Assembly (NCBI GenBank): GCA_963700495.1
Contig: CAVOXT010000001.1
Coordinates: 992,001 to 1,056,000, forward strand
Length of the DNA stretch: 64,000 bases
Source of the DNA: JACCTU01 sp963700495
GTDB lineage: Bacteria; Actinomycetota; Thermoleophilia; Gaiellales; Gaiellaceae
Direction of reading: 5' to 3'
Positions 7,509-17,679 of the stretch are shown one piece after another. The notes under the pieces are model-generated. The model was not told the origin of the DNA. It saw only the letters and a program-made list of their open reading frames with translations, and ran no database searches. The first letter of the stretch is position 1; each line of letters starts with the position of its first letter. Both the position numbers and the translations under genes were made by a program.

Positions 7509-8433
7509 CCACGTCCCCGTTCTCGCCGAGGAGGTGCGGCGCCTGCTCGCCGTGCGCCCGGGCGAGACGGTCGTGGACGGCACGTTCGGCGCGGGCGGCC
7601 ACGCGACGCTGCTCGCCGACGAGCTCCGCGGCAAGGGCAAGCTGATCGCGATCGACCGCGACCCGAGCGTGCGCCCGTACTTCGAGCGCTTCCGCCGGCG
7701 CGCCGGTGTGCAGTCGCGCCTCCTGCGCGGCGACTTCTCGGTCGTTCTCCATCAGCTCGCCGACAACGGCGTGCGCGCCGACGCGATCCTGCTCGATCTC
7801 GGCGTCTCCTCGATGCAGATCGACCGTCCGGAGCGCGGCTTCTCGTACGCGGCGGACGCACCACTCGACATGCGCATGGATCCGTCCGCCGACCTTTCCG
7901 CGCAGGAGCTCGTGAACGAGGCGTCGGAGCGTGAGCTCGAACAGATCTTCCGCCGCTACGGCGAGGAGCGCTACGCGCGGCAGATCGCGCGCGCGATCGG
8001 GCGCCGCCGCCGCGAGCGGCCGTTCGAGCGGACGAGCGAGCTCGTCGAGACGATCAAGGCGTCGATCCCGGCGCCCGCGCGGTTCGGCGAGGGCCATCCG
8101 GCCAAGCGGGTCTTCCAGGCGCTGCGGATCGCAGTCAACGACGAGCTCGGCGCGCTCGAGGCTGCGCTGCCCGCGGCGACCGAGATGCTGCGCCCGGGCG
8201 GTCGGCTCGCGGTGATCAGCTTCCACTCGCTCGAGGACCGGATCGTCAAGCGCTTCATGCGAGACCGCGAACGGGGTTGCACGTGCCCGCCGGACTTCCC
8301 GATCTGCGTCTGCGGGCGCGAACCGGAGCTCCGCTCGCTCGCGAGGAGGGCGATCCGGCCGGACTCGAACGAGGTGGCCGCCAACCCGCGCGCCGCGTCG
8401 GCGCGCCTGCGCGCGGCCGTGAAGACCGAGTAA
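7474..8433 (+). CDS. rsmH: 16S rRNA (cytosine(1402)-N(4))-methyltransferase
   Basis: RsmH (MraW) uses S-adenosylmethionine to N4-methylate C1402 in the decoding centre of 16S rRNA. The family start HVPVLAEEV, the SAM site VVDGTFGAGGHATLLAD, the DLGVSS motif, and the late KRVFQALRIAVNDEL and ISFHSLEDRIVK motifs are intact, and a Cys cluster (CTCPPDFPICVC) is present as in many homologues. The ATG at 7474 has a GGGAG site eight bases upstream; a GTG at 7465 is an alternative that adds three residues. The length, about 319 residues, is normal. Confidence 0.96.
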   Translation: MLPSVLQPNETDHVPVLAEEVRRLLAVRPGETVVDGTFGAGGHATLLADELRGKGKLIAIDRDPSVRPYFERFRRRAGVQSRLLRGDFSVVLHQLADNGVRADAILLDLGVSSMQIDRPERGFSYAADAPLDMRMDPSADLSAQELVNEASERELEQIFRRYGEERYARQIARAIGRRRRERPFERTSELVETIKASIPAPARFGEGHPAKRVFQALRIAVNDELGALEAALPAATEMLRPGGRLAVISFHSLEDRIVKRFMRDRERGCTCPPDFPICVCGREPELRSLARRAIRPDSNEVAANPRAASARLRAAVKTE

Positions 8434-8440
8434 TGGCCAC

Positions 8441-8785
8441 GTGGACCGATGCCGTTCGGGTCGAGACGCCCCCAATGCGGCGGCCGCGGCCAGGCGTGCG
8501 GCCGTTGCACCGCGCCGGCGGCTCGCGGGCGGCGTCGTCTGGATCGGCGTCCTCGCCGTCCTGCTCGTCGGCGTGGTCGCCCTGAACGTCGCGGTGCTGC
8601 GGCTGAACATGCAGATCGAGCACCTGGGCCAGCAGCGGCTCGAGCTGGAGGCGGACAACGCGATGCTCGAGTCGAAGGTCTCGACCAAGCTCGCGCCGTC
8701 GCGAATCGAGAGGCAGGCACGCAATGAGCTCGGGCTCGTTCCTGCGGCGGACGCGACGTACGTCGAGCTCCGCCCGGAGCGGTGA
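8441..8785 (+). CDS. ftsL: FtsL-like septum protein
   Basis: This is a small bitopic protein of the divisome: a basic N-terminus, one membrane helix (VVWIGVLAVLLVGVVALNVAVL) and a periplasmic coiled coil (QIEHLGQQRLELEADNAML) ending in the RIERQARNELGLV element typical of FtsL/DivIC. The identity rests on this architecture plus its place between rsmH and ftsI. The start is uncertain. A GTG at 8441 gives this frame, while an ATG at 8433 overlapping the rsmH stop (TAATG) opens a different frame and would need a one-base shift to join. It ends in GTGA, overlapping the ftsI start. Confidence 0.85.
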   Translation: MDRCRSGRDAPNAAAAARRAAVAPRRRLAGGVVWIGVLAVLLVGVVALNVAVLRLNMQIEHLGQQRLELEADNAMLESKVSTKLAPSRIERQARNELGLVPAADATYVELRPER

Positions 8786-10468
8786 ACCCGAAGGTCGTCA
8801 ACCGCCGGATCCGCCTGCTCCTCGTTCTGCTGACGCTCGCGCTGGCGGGCACGCTCGCGAGGGCGGTCTGGCTGCAGGGCGTTCGAGCGCAGCCGCTCTC
8901 GAAGCTCGCCGCGACGCAGCAGCGCCAGACGGTCGAGCTGCCCGCGCGGCGCGGGACGATCTTCGACCGGAACGGTGTCCCGCTCGCGCTCGGCGAGCAG
9001 GCGACGACGGTCTACGCGGATCCGACGCAGATCACCAACGCCGCGCGCTGTTGCGGTTGCCGCCGAGCGCACGCTCGGCGTCGACGCGGAGTCGATCTAC
9101 CCGGAGCTGACCGACCGCTCCCACGCGTTCGTCTACCTCCGGCGGAAGGCCGACGCCGAGAAGGCGGACCTGCTGCGACAGCGGAAGCTTCCGGGTGTCG
9201 GCTTCTACGCGGAGGAGCGGCGCCTCTACCCGCAGGGGCCGGTTGCGTCGAACGTGCTCGGCTTCGCCGGCGAGGACAACAAGGGGCTCGCCGGGCTCGA
9301 GCTCTCGCTCGACGACGTGCTGCGCGGACGACCCGGCCGGGAGACGGTGATCCGCGATCCGTTCGGCCGCGTCGTCGACGTCTTGAGCGAGACGGCCGAA
9401 CGGCAGGGCCGTGACGTCTTCCTCACACTCGACCACCGGATCCAGGCGGACGCGGAAGCCGTCCTCCGCGAGACGTTGCGGCACTGGGGAGCGAAGGCGG
9501 CCTCCGCCGTCGTGCTCGACCCGCGCACCGGCGAGCTGCTCGCCATGGCGAACGCGCCGGTGTTCGACGCGAACAAGTTCTCGAAGACGAGCCCCGACCG
9601 TCAGCGCAACCGAACGGTGAGCGACACGTACGAGCCGGGGTCGACCTTCAAGCTGATCCCCGTCGCCGGCGCGCTCTCGGAGGGGCTCGTCACGCCGGAG
9701 AGCGCGTTCACGCTGCAGACCTCGATCCGCGTTGCGGACCGCGTGATCCACGAGCACGAGCCGAGGCCGACGGTGCGGATGACGGTCGCCGACATCGTCG
9801 CGCAGTCGTCGAACGTCGGCGCGATCACGCTCGCGGAGAAGATCGGCTCGAGGCGTCTCTCCGAGTGGATCGCTCGATTCGGGTTCGGCCGCTCGACCGG
9901 AATCGACTTCCCCGGCGAGACCCCCGGGATCGTGCCCCCGCTCGAGCGCTGGTCCGGCTCGTCGATCGGCAACCTGCCGATCGGGCACGGGCTCGCGGTC
10001 ACGCCGGTGCAGATGGCGGCCGCCTACGCGGCCGTCGCGAACGGCGGGGTGTGGCTGCAGCCGCACCTCGTCGAGCACGTCGCCGGGCATGGGCCCAGCA
10101 AGGTCGAGAGGCGCCGGATCCTCGCGCCGAGAGTCGCGTCCCAGCTCGCCACGATGCTGACCGGCGTCGTCGCGGAGGGTGGTACCGGTCTCGCCGCGGC
10201 GATCCCCGGGTACCACGTCGCCGGCAAGACGGGAACCGCCGCAAAGCCGCTGCCCGACGGGAGCGGATACTCGAAGTCCAAGTACGTTGCGTCGTTCGTC
10301 GGCTTCGTACCTGCAACGCGGCCACGGCTCGTGATCCTCGTCACGGTCGACGAGCCCAGCACGATCTGGGGCGGGGTCGTCGCGGCCCCGGCGTTCCAGG
10401 AGATCGCCCGGTTCGCGCTCCAGTACCTCGAGGTTCCACCGGACGCGCCGGTGACCCCGAGCGGCTAG
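8782..10468 (+). CDS. ftsI: Peptidoglycan D,D-transpeptidase FtsI/PBP3 (frame broken near 9048)
   Basis: This is a class B penicillin-binding protein that cross-links septal peptidoglycan. The start is a GTG at 8782, with an N-terminal membrane anchor (RIRLLLVLLTLALAGTLARAVW) and the RRGTIFDRNG motif. Near 9048 the frame moves by one base (ITNAAR then VAVAAERTLGV), after which the pedestal and transpeptidase domains read cleanly. All three catalytic motifs are there: STFK (SxxK), SSN and KTGT. No PASTA repeats follow. The enzyme is essential, so the frame break is most likely an extra base in the assembly rather than a pseudogene. Confidence 0.92.
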
Positions 10469-10470
10469 GC

Positions 10471-10495
10471 GCTCCCCCCGCCCGGGTGGGGGCTG
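10471..10495 (+). terminator. GC hairpin after ftsI
   Basis: CCCCC and GGGGG arms flank a self-complementary CCCGGG loop directly after the ftsI stop; no U-run follows. The 132-base gap to murE is the largest inside the cluster before ftsZ, so partial termination or mRNA processing here is possible. The rest of the gap shows no clear feature. Confidence 0.4.
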
Positions 10496-10600
10496 GCTCC
10501 ACCCGCGCTCCCCGCTGCGAGCGTACCTCCGAAGGTGTGACCGATCCAGACGCGAACCGTCACGAGTGTGGAACATCGCCGGATAGACTCGGGCGCCGAG

Positions 10601-11987
10601 ATGCAGCTCGAGCGCGTGATCGCGGCGCTCGCACCGAAGGACGTGATCCGGCGCGCTCCGATCGAGGTTGTGGAGCTCGCCTACGACGCGCGGGCCGTGC
10701 GTCCGGGCGAACTGTTCTTCTGCGTGCGAGGCGGACGCTTCGACGGCCACGATTTCGCGGCCGAGGCCGTGTCGCGCGGCGCGGTCGCGCTGGTGGTCGA
10801 GCGCCCGCTCGACGCCGACGTCCCGCAGCTCGTCGTCGCTGACGCGCGGCGCGCGATGGCAGTCGCGGCAGCCGAGTTCTTCGAGCACCCGACGCGCGAC
10901 CTCGAGGTCGCCGCCGCGACCGGCACGAACGGCAAGACAACGACCGCCTACCTGCTGCACGCGATCCTCGAGGCAGCCGGACGGAAGCCCGGGCTGCTGG
11001 GCACCGTCGAGACGCGCGTCGGCGGCGAGACGCAGACCTGCCGCGCGGACGACCGCCGAGGCGATCGACCTCCAGCGCACGTTCCGCGAGATGCTCGACG
11101 CGGGGAACCGCAGCTGCGCGATGGAGGCGACCTCCCACGGCTCGGAGCTGCACCGCCTCGACGGCGTCCGCTTCGCCGTGCTCGTGTTCACGAACCTGAC
11201 GCAGGATCACCTCGACTTCCACGAGACGATGGAGCGCTACTTCGACGCCAAGCGGCGGCTGTTCGCGCCCGGTGTCCCCGCTGCCGTCAACGTCGACGAC
11301 GACTACGGCCGCCGCCTGGCGTCGGAGGTCCCCGACGCGCTGACGTTCGGCTTCGCCGATGACGCGGAGGTCCGGCCCGACGCGCTCGAGGGGATCGACC
11401 TGAAGCTGCGTGGGCGGTTCAACGTCCAGAACGCGCTCGGAGCGCTCGCCGCGGCTCGGCTGCTCGGCATCGATCACGCGGCCGCGGCGGCCGGCCTCGA
11501 GGCCGTGCACGCCGTCCCGGGCAGGTTCGAGGAGCTCGACGAGGGACAGTCGTTCACGGTGCTCGTCGACTACGCCCACACGCCCGACGCGCTCGCGAAC
11601 GTGCTCCGCACGGCCCGTGGGCTCGGCAGCCGCGTGCTCTGCGTCTTCGGCGCCGGCGGCGACCGCGACCGCGAGAAGCGCCCTCAGATGGGTCGTGTCG
11701 CCTCGGAGCTCGCCGATCTCGCGATCGTGACGTCGGACAACCCTCGCTCCGAGGATCCCATCGCGATCATCGAAGAGATCGTCGCGGGCGGAGGGGGACG
11801 GCTCGAGGTCGAGCCGGATCGCCGGCGCGCGATCGAGCTCGCGCTCGAGGACGCGCGGGAGGGCGACGTCGTCGTGATCGCCGGCAAGGGCCACGAGCAG
11901 GGCCAGGAGTTCGCCGACCGCAAGCTGCCGTTCGACGACCGCGAGGTGGCACGCGAAGCGCTGCGCCGGTTGAAGGTCGAAGCGTGA
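10601..11987 (+). CDS. murE: UDP-MurNAc-tripeptide synthetase MurE, meso-DAP type (frame broken near 11040)
   Basis: This ATP-dependent ligase adds the third amino acid to UDP-MurNAc-dipeptide. The P-loop ATGTNGKTTTAYLL is at about residue 105, and the C-terminal specificity motif DNPRSEDP is present; DNPR is diagnostic of the meso-diaminopimelate enzyme. GKGHEQGQ near the end is also typical. The frame moves by one base near 11040 (GGETQ then RTTAEAIDLQ), probably an assembly indel. The ATG at 10601 gives the family-like start MQLERVIAAL. It overlaps murF by four bases. Confidence 0.93.
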
Positions 11988-13281
11988 TCCCGCTCCGCGT
12001 CGACGAGATCGCTGCACTCGCCGGCGGGCCATTGGAGGCGACCGCGGATGTCGTCACCGGCGTGAAGATCGACTCGCGGCGCATCGAGCCCGGCGACCTG
12101 TTCGTCGCCGTCGGCGCCGGCGCGGACTTCGTCGGCGACGCCCGCGCCCGCGGAGCCTCCGCGACGCTCGTGCCGACGGACCCGCTCGCGGCAATCGCCG
12201 CGCTCGGGCAGGCGATCCGCAGTCGCAGCGGTGCCCGCGTCGTCGCGATCACGGGTTCAACAGGGAAGACGTCGACGAAGGACATCCTCCACGCGCTCTG
12301 CGCTCCCGTTGCCCGCACGGTCGCGGCCGAGGCGAGCTTCAACAACGAGCTCGGCGTTCCGCTCACGCTCGCGCGGCTCGAGCCGGACACCGAGGTCTGC
12401 GTGCTCGAGCTCGCGATGCGCGGTCTCGGCCAGATCACGGAGCTCGCCCGGATCGCCGAGCCTCACATCGCGGTGATCACCGGGATCGGACCGGCGCATC
12501 TCGAGCTCGTCGGCACCGTTGAGGCTGTCGCGCAGGCGAAGGCCGAGCTGATCGAGGCGCTGCCGGCGGGCGGCGTCGCGGTCGTCCCCGCAGACGCGCC
12601 GGAGCTCGAGCCGTACCTGCGCCGCACCGACGTCGACGTGCGCCGCTTCTCGCCCGACGACGTGCTCCGCGCCGAGGCCGACGGAGACCGCACGCATGCG
12701 GTGCTCTCCGTCGGCGGCCGCGAGCTCGAGCTCACGCTCAACGTGGTCGCGCGGCACCAGCTCGTCAACGCGCTCGCCGCTCTTCACGCCTACGACGCGC
12801 TCGGCCTCCCGCTCGACCGCGCGCAGGAGGGAGCAACTGCGATCACGTTCTCGCGCTGGCGCGGAGAGGAAGTGCCGCTCGAGGGCGGCGGGATCCTGAT
12901 CAACGACGCGTACAACGCGAACCCGGTCTCGATGTACGCCGCGCTCGACCACCTCGCCGAGCGCGCAGGCCCACGCCGCCGCGTCGCCGTGCTCGGCGAC
13001 ATGGCCGAGCTCGGCCCCGACGCGGCCCGCTATCACCGCGAGGTCGCCCGCCACGCATCGCAGCTGGGCATCGAGGTGCTCCTCGCCGTCGGGACGCTCG
13101 CAGAGCACTACGTCGACGACGCAGACCGAGATCGCGGTCGTCCGCTGGGTCGCCGGGCGCGGAGGAGGCGATCGCCGCGCTCGACGAACTGCTCCGGCCC
13201 GGCGACTGCGTACTCGTGAAAGCCTCGCGTGCGATGGGTCTCGAGACGGTCGCCGAAGCACTCGTAGGGGCGCGGGTTTGA
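11984..13281 (+). CDS. murF: UDP-MurNAc-tripeptide--D-Ala-D-Ala ligase MurF (two frame breaks near 13121 and 13158)
   Basis: MurF adds D-Ala-D-Ala to complete the UDP-MurNAc-pentapeptide. The N-terminal domain (DSRRIEPGDLFVAV), P-loop (ITGSTGKTSTKD), FNNELGVPLTLA and the C-terminal INDAYNANPVSMYAAL and GDMAELG motifs are present. Near the 3' end two successive one-base shifts are needed (EIAVVRWVAG, then AEEAIAALDELLRPGDCVLVKASRAMGLE) to reach a natural end at 13281, which overlaps the mraY start as TTGA. With those corrections length and motifs are normal, so the breaks look like sequence errors. Confidence 0.92.
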
Positions 13282-14297
13282 GTCGGGTCATCATCGCCGC
13301 GATCGTGGCGATGCTCCTCTCGATCCTGATCGGGCCGCGCTTCATCGCGTTCCTGCGCCGCAAGGAACTCGGGCAGTTCATCCGCGAGGAGGGGCCGCAG
13401 GGCCACGTCGCGAAGCAGGGCACGCCGACGATGGGCGGCGTTCTGATCGTCGCAGCCGCAGCGGCCGCGTTTCTCGCGCTCAGCCGCTACTCGGTCGCCG
13501 GGCTGACGGTGTTCTTCGCGACCGTCGCCTGCGGCGCCGTCGGGTTCCTCGACGACTTCATCAAGCTGACCCACCGCCGCTCGCTGGGACTCTCGGGGCG
13601 CTGGAAGCTCCTGATGCTCGGCGCGATCGCTGCGGTCGTCGGCTACCTCGCGAGCGGCCGCGAGCTGACGACCGAGGTCTACGTGCCGATCGCCGACGTC
13701 GACCTCCCGTTCTCGTGGGCCTGGTACGGGCTCGTGTTCCTCGTGATCGCCGGCGCCGCGAACGGCGCCAACCTCACCGACGGGATCGACGGACTCGCGG
13801 CCGGCGTCTGCACGATCGCGCTCTTCACGATCACGGCGATGAACGTGCTCACGTTCGTCCGAGGCGGGCAGCGCGGCGTCGAGAGCATCGCGGCGGTCGA
13901 CATGGCGACGCTCGGCGCGGCGCTGATCGGCGGCGCGATCGGATTCCTCTGGTACAACGCGTTCCCGGCCGAGATCATCATGGGCGACACCGGGTCGTTT
14001 GCGCTCGGCGGCGCGATCGGTGCGTTCGCGCTCCTGATGAACGTCGAGCTGCTGCTGCTCCTGATCGGCGGCATCTTCGTGATCGAGGCGCTCTCGGTGA
14101 TGATCCAGGTCTTCACGTTCAAGTACTACGGACGGCGCGTGTTCCTGATGGCGCCGATCCACCACCACTTCGAGATGAAGGCGTGGTCGGAAACGAAGAT
14201 CATGGTGCGCTTCTGGATCCTGACCGGGATCCTGTGCGCGGCGGCGTTCGCGCTCTACTACCGCTTCTTCTTCGACTTCCGGCCGGACCTGCGTTGA
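13278..14297 (+). CDS. mraY: Phospho-MurNAc-pentapeptide-transferase MraY
   Basis: MraY is an integral membrane enzyme (339 residues, about ten helices) that transfers phospho-MurNAc-pentapeptide to undecaprenyl phosphate, giving lipid I. Motifs are intact: GTPTMGGVL, the Asp pair in GFLDDFIKL, NGANLTDGIDGLA, the FPAEIIMGDTGS catalytic loop, and the C-terminal APIHHHFE histidine motif. It starts at a TTG (13278) overlapping the murF stop, and its own stop overlaps the murD start (TTGA at 14294-14297). No frame problem. Confidence 0.97.
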   Translation: MSRVIIAAIVAMLLSILIGPRFIAFLRRKELGQFIREEGPQGHVAKQGTPTMGGVLIVAAAAAAFLALSRYSVAGLTVFFATVACGAVGFLDDFIKLTHRRSLGLSGRWKLLMLGAIAAVVGYLASGRELTTEVYVPIADVDLPFSWAWYGLVFLVIAGAANGANLTDGIDGLAAGVCTIALFTITAMNVLTFVRGGQRGVESIAAVDMATLGAALIGGAIGFLWYNAFPAEIIMGDTGSFALGGAIGAFALLMNVELLLLLIGGIFVIEALSVMIQVFTFKYYGRRVFLMAPIHHHFEMKAWSETKIMVRFWILTGILCAAAFALYYRFFFDFRPDLR

Positions 14298-15477
14298 CGC
14301 TGCCGCGCAGCGCGGTCGTGCTCGGGCTGGCGCGCTCCGGCCGCGCGGCCGTCGCGGCGCTCGAGCGGCGAGGGGTCGCGGTCCGCGGCGCGGATCTCGA
14401 GCTCGGAAACGACGACGACGTCGCCCTTCTGGAAGGAACCGGCCTGCTCGTCAAGAGCCCCGGCGTGCCGGGCGAGGCCGCGCTCGTCCGCGAGGCGCGG
14501 CGCCGAGGGATCCCCGTCTGGAGCGAGCTCGAGCTCGGCTTCCGTGTCCTCGACAATCCCCTCGCGGCGGTGACGGGCACGAACGGCAAGACGACGACGA
14601 GCGAGTTGCTCGGCGCGATGCTGTCGGCACCGGTTGCGGGCAATGTCGGTCGCGCGCTCTGCGACCTCGACGGGGTGGTCGAGCCCGGTGCTTGGATCGT
14701 CGTCGAGGCGTCGAGCTTCCAGCTCGAGGACGTGGTCGAGTTCCGCCCGCGCATCGCCGTCCTGCTCAACCTCGAGCCCGACCACCTCGACCGGCACGGC
14801 TCGTTCGAGGTCTACGCCGCGGCGAAGCTGCGTCTGTTCGAGAACCAGCAGCTCGGCGACGTCGCGGTCGTCCCTCGCGGATTCGGCGCAGCTGCCGGGG
14901 CGCGGTCGCCGCGCGCCCGTTCGACCCCGACGACCCGCTGCCCGCCGAGCCGCGCATTCCCGGCGCGCACAACCGCGAGAACGCTGCCGCCGCGACGGTC
15001 GCCGCCCGTGCCGGCGGGGCGACCGAAGAGGAGATCGCGCGCGCGCTACGGGAGTTCCCGGGCGTGCCGCACCGGCTGGAGCCCGTCGGCGAGCACGACG
15101 GCGTGCTCTTCGTGAACGACTCCAAGGCGACGAACGTCGGCGCCGCGCTCCGCGCGCTCGACGCCTACGAGGCGCCCCTGCTCCTCATCGCCGGCGGCCG
15201 CGCCAAGGGCGAGTCGTTCGAGCCGCTCGCGGCCGCTGCGAGCGGCAAGGTCCGGCGGGCGTTCCTCGTCGGCGAGGCGGCGCCCGCGCTCGCCGAAGCT
15301 CTCCGCGACCTCCCGCACGAGGTGAGCGGCGATCTCGAGACGGCCGTCCGCTCCGCGCGCGTGGCAGCCCGCCCGGGAGACGTCGTTCTGCTCTCTCCGG
15401 CCTGCGCGAGCTACGACCAGTACCGGGACTTCGAGCAGCGCGGCGACGAGTTCCGACGGCTCGTCCAGGCCCTCTAG
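14294..15477 (+). CDS. murD: UDP-MurNAc-L-Ala--D-Glu ligase MurD (frame broken near 14890)
   Basis: MurD adds D-Glu to UDP-MurNAc-L-Ala. Its start is a TTG at 14294 with a short Rossmann-like N-terminal domain (SAVVLGLARSGRAAVAAL). The P-loop (VTGTNGKTTTSELL), EASSFQLED and LLNLEPDHLDRHG are clear. Near 14890 the frame changes (one base apparently missing), and the C-terminal domain continues with GAHNRENAAAA, NDSKATNVGAA and LLSPACASYDQ. All catalytic regions are accounted for across the break, so an assembly indel is the best reading. Confidence 0.92.
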
Positions 15478-15520
15478 GGCAGGCGTCCGGCCGCCGGCGT
15501 CGAACTCGCGCCGGGGAGAG

Positions 15521-16756
15521 ATGAAGAAGAAGGCGCACCTGGAATGGCACGTGCTCCTGCTCGTGACGCTTGCGCTCGTCGCGTTCGGGCTCGTGATGGT
15601 CTACAGCGCGACCTCCGCGTCCGCTGCGCTCGGGGGCGGCGACCCGACGCGCTATCTCGCGCGTCAAGGGGTCTACGCGCTCGTCGGGCTCTGCTTGCTC
15701 ACCGTCGCCGCGCGGACGGACTACCGCATCTGGAGGAAGCTGGCGCCGCCGCTGCTCGTCGTCACGTTCGCGCTCTGCGTCGCGGTCCTCGTCGTCGGCG
15801 TCGAGGTCAAGGGCGCCCAGCGCTGGCTGACGGTCGGGCCTGCCGTCTTCCAGCCGTCCGAGCTCGCGAAGCTGTCGCTCGCGGTCTGGGCGGCCGCGTA
15901 CCTCTCCCGGCACCGTGCACCGCAGACGCTGAAGGAGCTCATGCGCCCGATCGGCCTCGTGGCCACGGTCTTCGCCGGCTTGATCATGCTCCAGCCCGAT
16001 CTCGGCACGACGATCTGCATCGGGATCATGCTGGCCGGGCTGCTCCTGATCGCCGGCACGCCGCTCAGGACGTTCGCGGCCGCGGCAGGGATCGCGGCGG
16101 CCGCGGGAGCGGTCGCGATCTGGATGGAGCCGTACCGTCAGGAGCGCTTCCTCGCCTTTCTCGACCCGTGGAAGGACGCGCAGAACACCGGCTACCAGTC
16201 CGTGCAGGCGTTGATCGGGCTCGCCTCGGGCGGGATCTTCGGCAAGGGGCTCGGCGAGGGCGTCCAGAAGATCTTCTACCTGCCGGAGGCCCACACCGAC
16301 ATGATCTTCGCGATCGTCGGCGAAGAGCTCGGGCTCATCGGCTCCACGCTCGTGATCTCGGCCTACGGTGCATTTGCGTACGCGGGGCTGCACGTGGCGC
16401 TTCGCTGCACCGATCCGTTCGGGAAGCGGCTCGCGGCTGCGCTGACGTCGCTCGTCTGCGGCCAGGCAGTGGTCAACCTCGCGGCCGTGCTGGGGCTCGC
16501 GCCGCTGACCGGGATCCCGCTTCCGTTCGTCTCCGCCGGGGGATCGAGCCTCGTGGTCGCGCTCACAGGCGTCGGGATCCTCCTTAACATCGCGTCCGGT
16601 GGAAGCCGGGCAGTCGCATCGGTGCCTGATCGCGGCCGGCGGGACGGCAGGTCACGTCCTGCCCGCGCTCGCGATAGCGGAGGCGCTCGTCGCGCGCGGA
16701 GTGGAGGTGACGTTCGCCGGGTCGCCGGAGCGCGTCGAGGCTCGGCTCGTTCCTGA
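15521..16756 (+). CDS. ftsW: Septal peptidoglycan glycosyltransferase FtsW
   Basis: FtsW is a SEDS-family polytopic membrane protein (about ten helices) that polymerises lipid II at the septum with FtsI. LVMVYSATSA near the N-terminus, FQPSELAKL, LQPDLGTT, the AHTDMIFAIVGEELG loop and the PLPFVSAGGSS motif are all present. The frame as read extends 158 bases into murG with an Arg-rich tail that looks like out-of-frame translation. A one-base shift near 16590 would instead end the protein at 16629, so the true C-terminus is uncertain. Confidence 0.94.
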   Translation: MKKKAHLEWHVLLLVTLALVAFGLVMVYSATSASAALGGGDPTRYLARQGVYALVGLCLLTVAARTDYRIWRKLAPPLLVVTFALCVAVLVVGVEVKGAQRWLTVGPAVFQPSELAKLSLAVWAAAYLSRHRAPQTLKELMRPIGLVATVFAGLIMLQPDLGTTICIGIMLAGLLLIAGTPLRTFAAAAGIAAAAGAVAIWMEPYRQERFLAFLDPWKDAQNTGYQSVQALIGLASGGIFGKGLGEGVQKIFYLPEAHTDMIFAIVGEELGLIGSTLVISAYGAFAYAGLHVALRCTDPFGKRLAAALTSLVCGQAVVNLAAVLGLAPLTGIPLPFVSAGGSSLVVALTGVGILLNIASGGSRAVASVPDRGRRDGRSRPARARDSGGARRARSGGDVRRVAGARRGSARS

Positions 16757-17679
16757 GGCCGGCTTCGCCTTCGACCCCTTCTCGGTCTCCGGCTTTCCGC
16801 GGCGACCCGGGCTCGCGCTCGCGGCGGCGTCGTGGCAGGCGCTGCGTGCGCCGTTTGCCTGCCGGGCGATCCTTGCCCGCCGCCGTCCCGATGTCGTGCT
16901 CGGCGGTGGGGGATACGTCGCCGGGCCGATGGTGCTCGCGGCGTGGACGCGACGCATTCCGGCCGCCGTGACGGAGGCGGACGCACACCTCGGGCTCGCG
17001 AACCGGCTGGCCGCTCCGTTCGCGCGCCTGCTCTTCCTCGCCTACCCCCTCGAGGCGCGGGCGGGTTCGAAGTACCGGGTCGTCGGGCGTCCGATTCCTC
17101 TGCGCTCGCGGCCCGTCGCGCGCGACGACGCGCGGCGCGAGCTCGGTCTTCCAGCCGAGGGTCGGGTGCTACTCGTCGCCGGGGCGCTCGCCGGCGCGCG
17201 TTCGCTGAACGAGGCCGCCGTGCAGGCGTTCGGAGACTCGGGCCCGGCGGTGCTCCACCTCACCGGCGACCGCGACTACGAGCTCGTGCGCTCCCGCGTG
17301 CGCCGGGACGACTACGTCGTGCTGCCCGCGACCGAGCACTTCGGTGCGGCGCTCTCGGCCGCCGATCTGGCGCTCTCCCGCGCCGGCGGCTCGGTGTGGG
17401 AGCTCGCGGCCGCGGGACTTCCCGCAGTGCTCGTGCCGTATCCGCACGCGACCGGCGATCACCAGGCCAGGAATGCGAGCTACTTCGAACACGCAGCCGC
17501 GGCGATGGTTCTGCCCGACGAGGAGCTCGACCGTGTCGGCGAGGTCGTGCGTGCGCTGATCGCGGACGACGACGAGCTGGCGGCGATGCGGGAGGCGATG
17601 CTCGGCGCAGCGAAGCCTCGACGCGGCGGACGAGATCGCGGAGGAGCTGATCGCGCTTGCAGCAGCCGCTCGCCGGTAG
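16599..17679 (+). CDS. murG: UDP-GlcNAc--lipid I N-acetylglucosaminyltransferase MurG (frame broken near 17613)
   Basis: MurG is a GT-B glycosyltransferase on the inner membrane face that converts lipid I to lipid II. The N-terminal glycine loop (AAGGTAGHVLPALAIAEAL), the GGGGYVAGPMVLAA loop, and the donor-site SRAGGSVWELAAAGLPAVLVPYP motif are present. A one-base shift near 17613 is needed for the last helix (SLDAADEIAEELIALA, stop at 17679). The start is a GTG at 16599. The murC start lies 23 bases inside its 3' end. Confidence 0.92.

Noticed and set aside
9032..11191. A 719-codon open frame on the minus strand over ftsI and murE
   Set aside because: High GC content leaves few stops in opposite-strand frames. 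The Arg/Asp/Glu-rich product has no domain, and the plus strand carries clear FtsI and MurE motifs.
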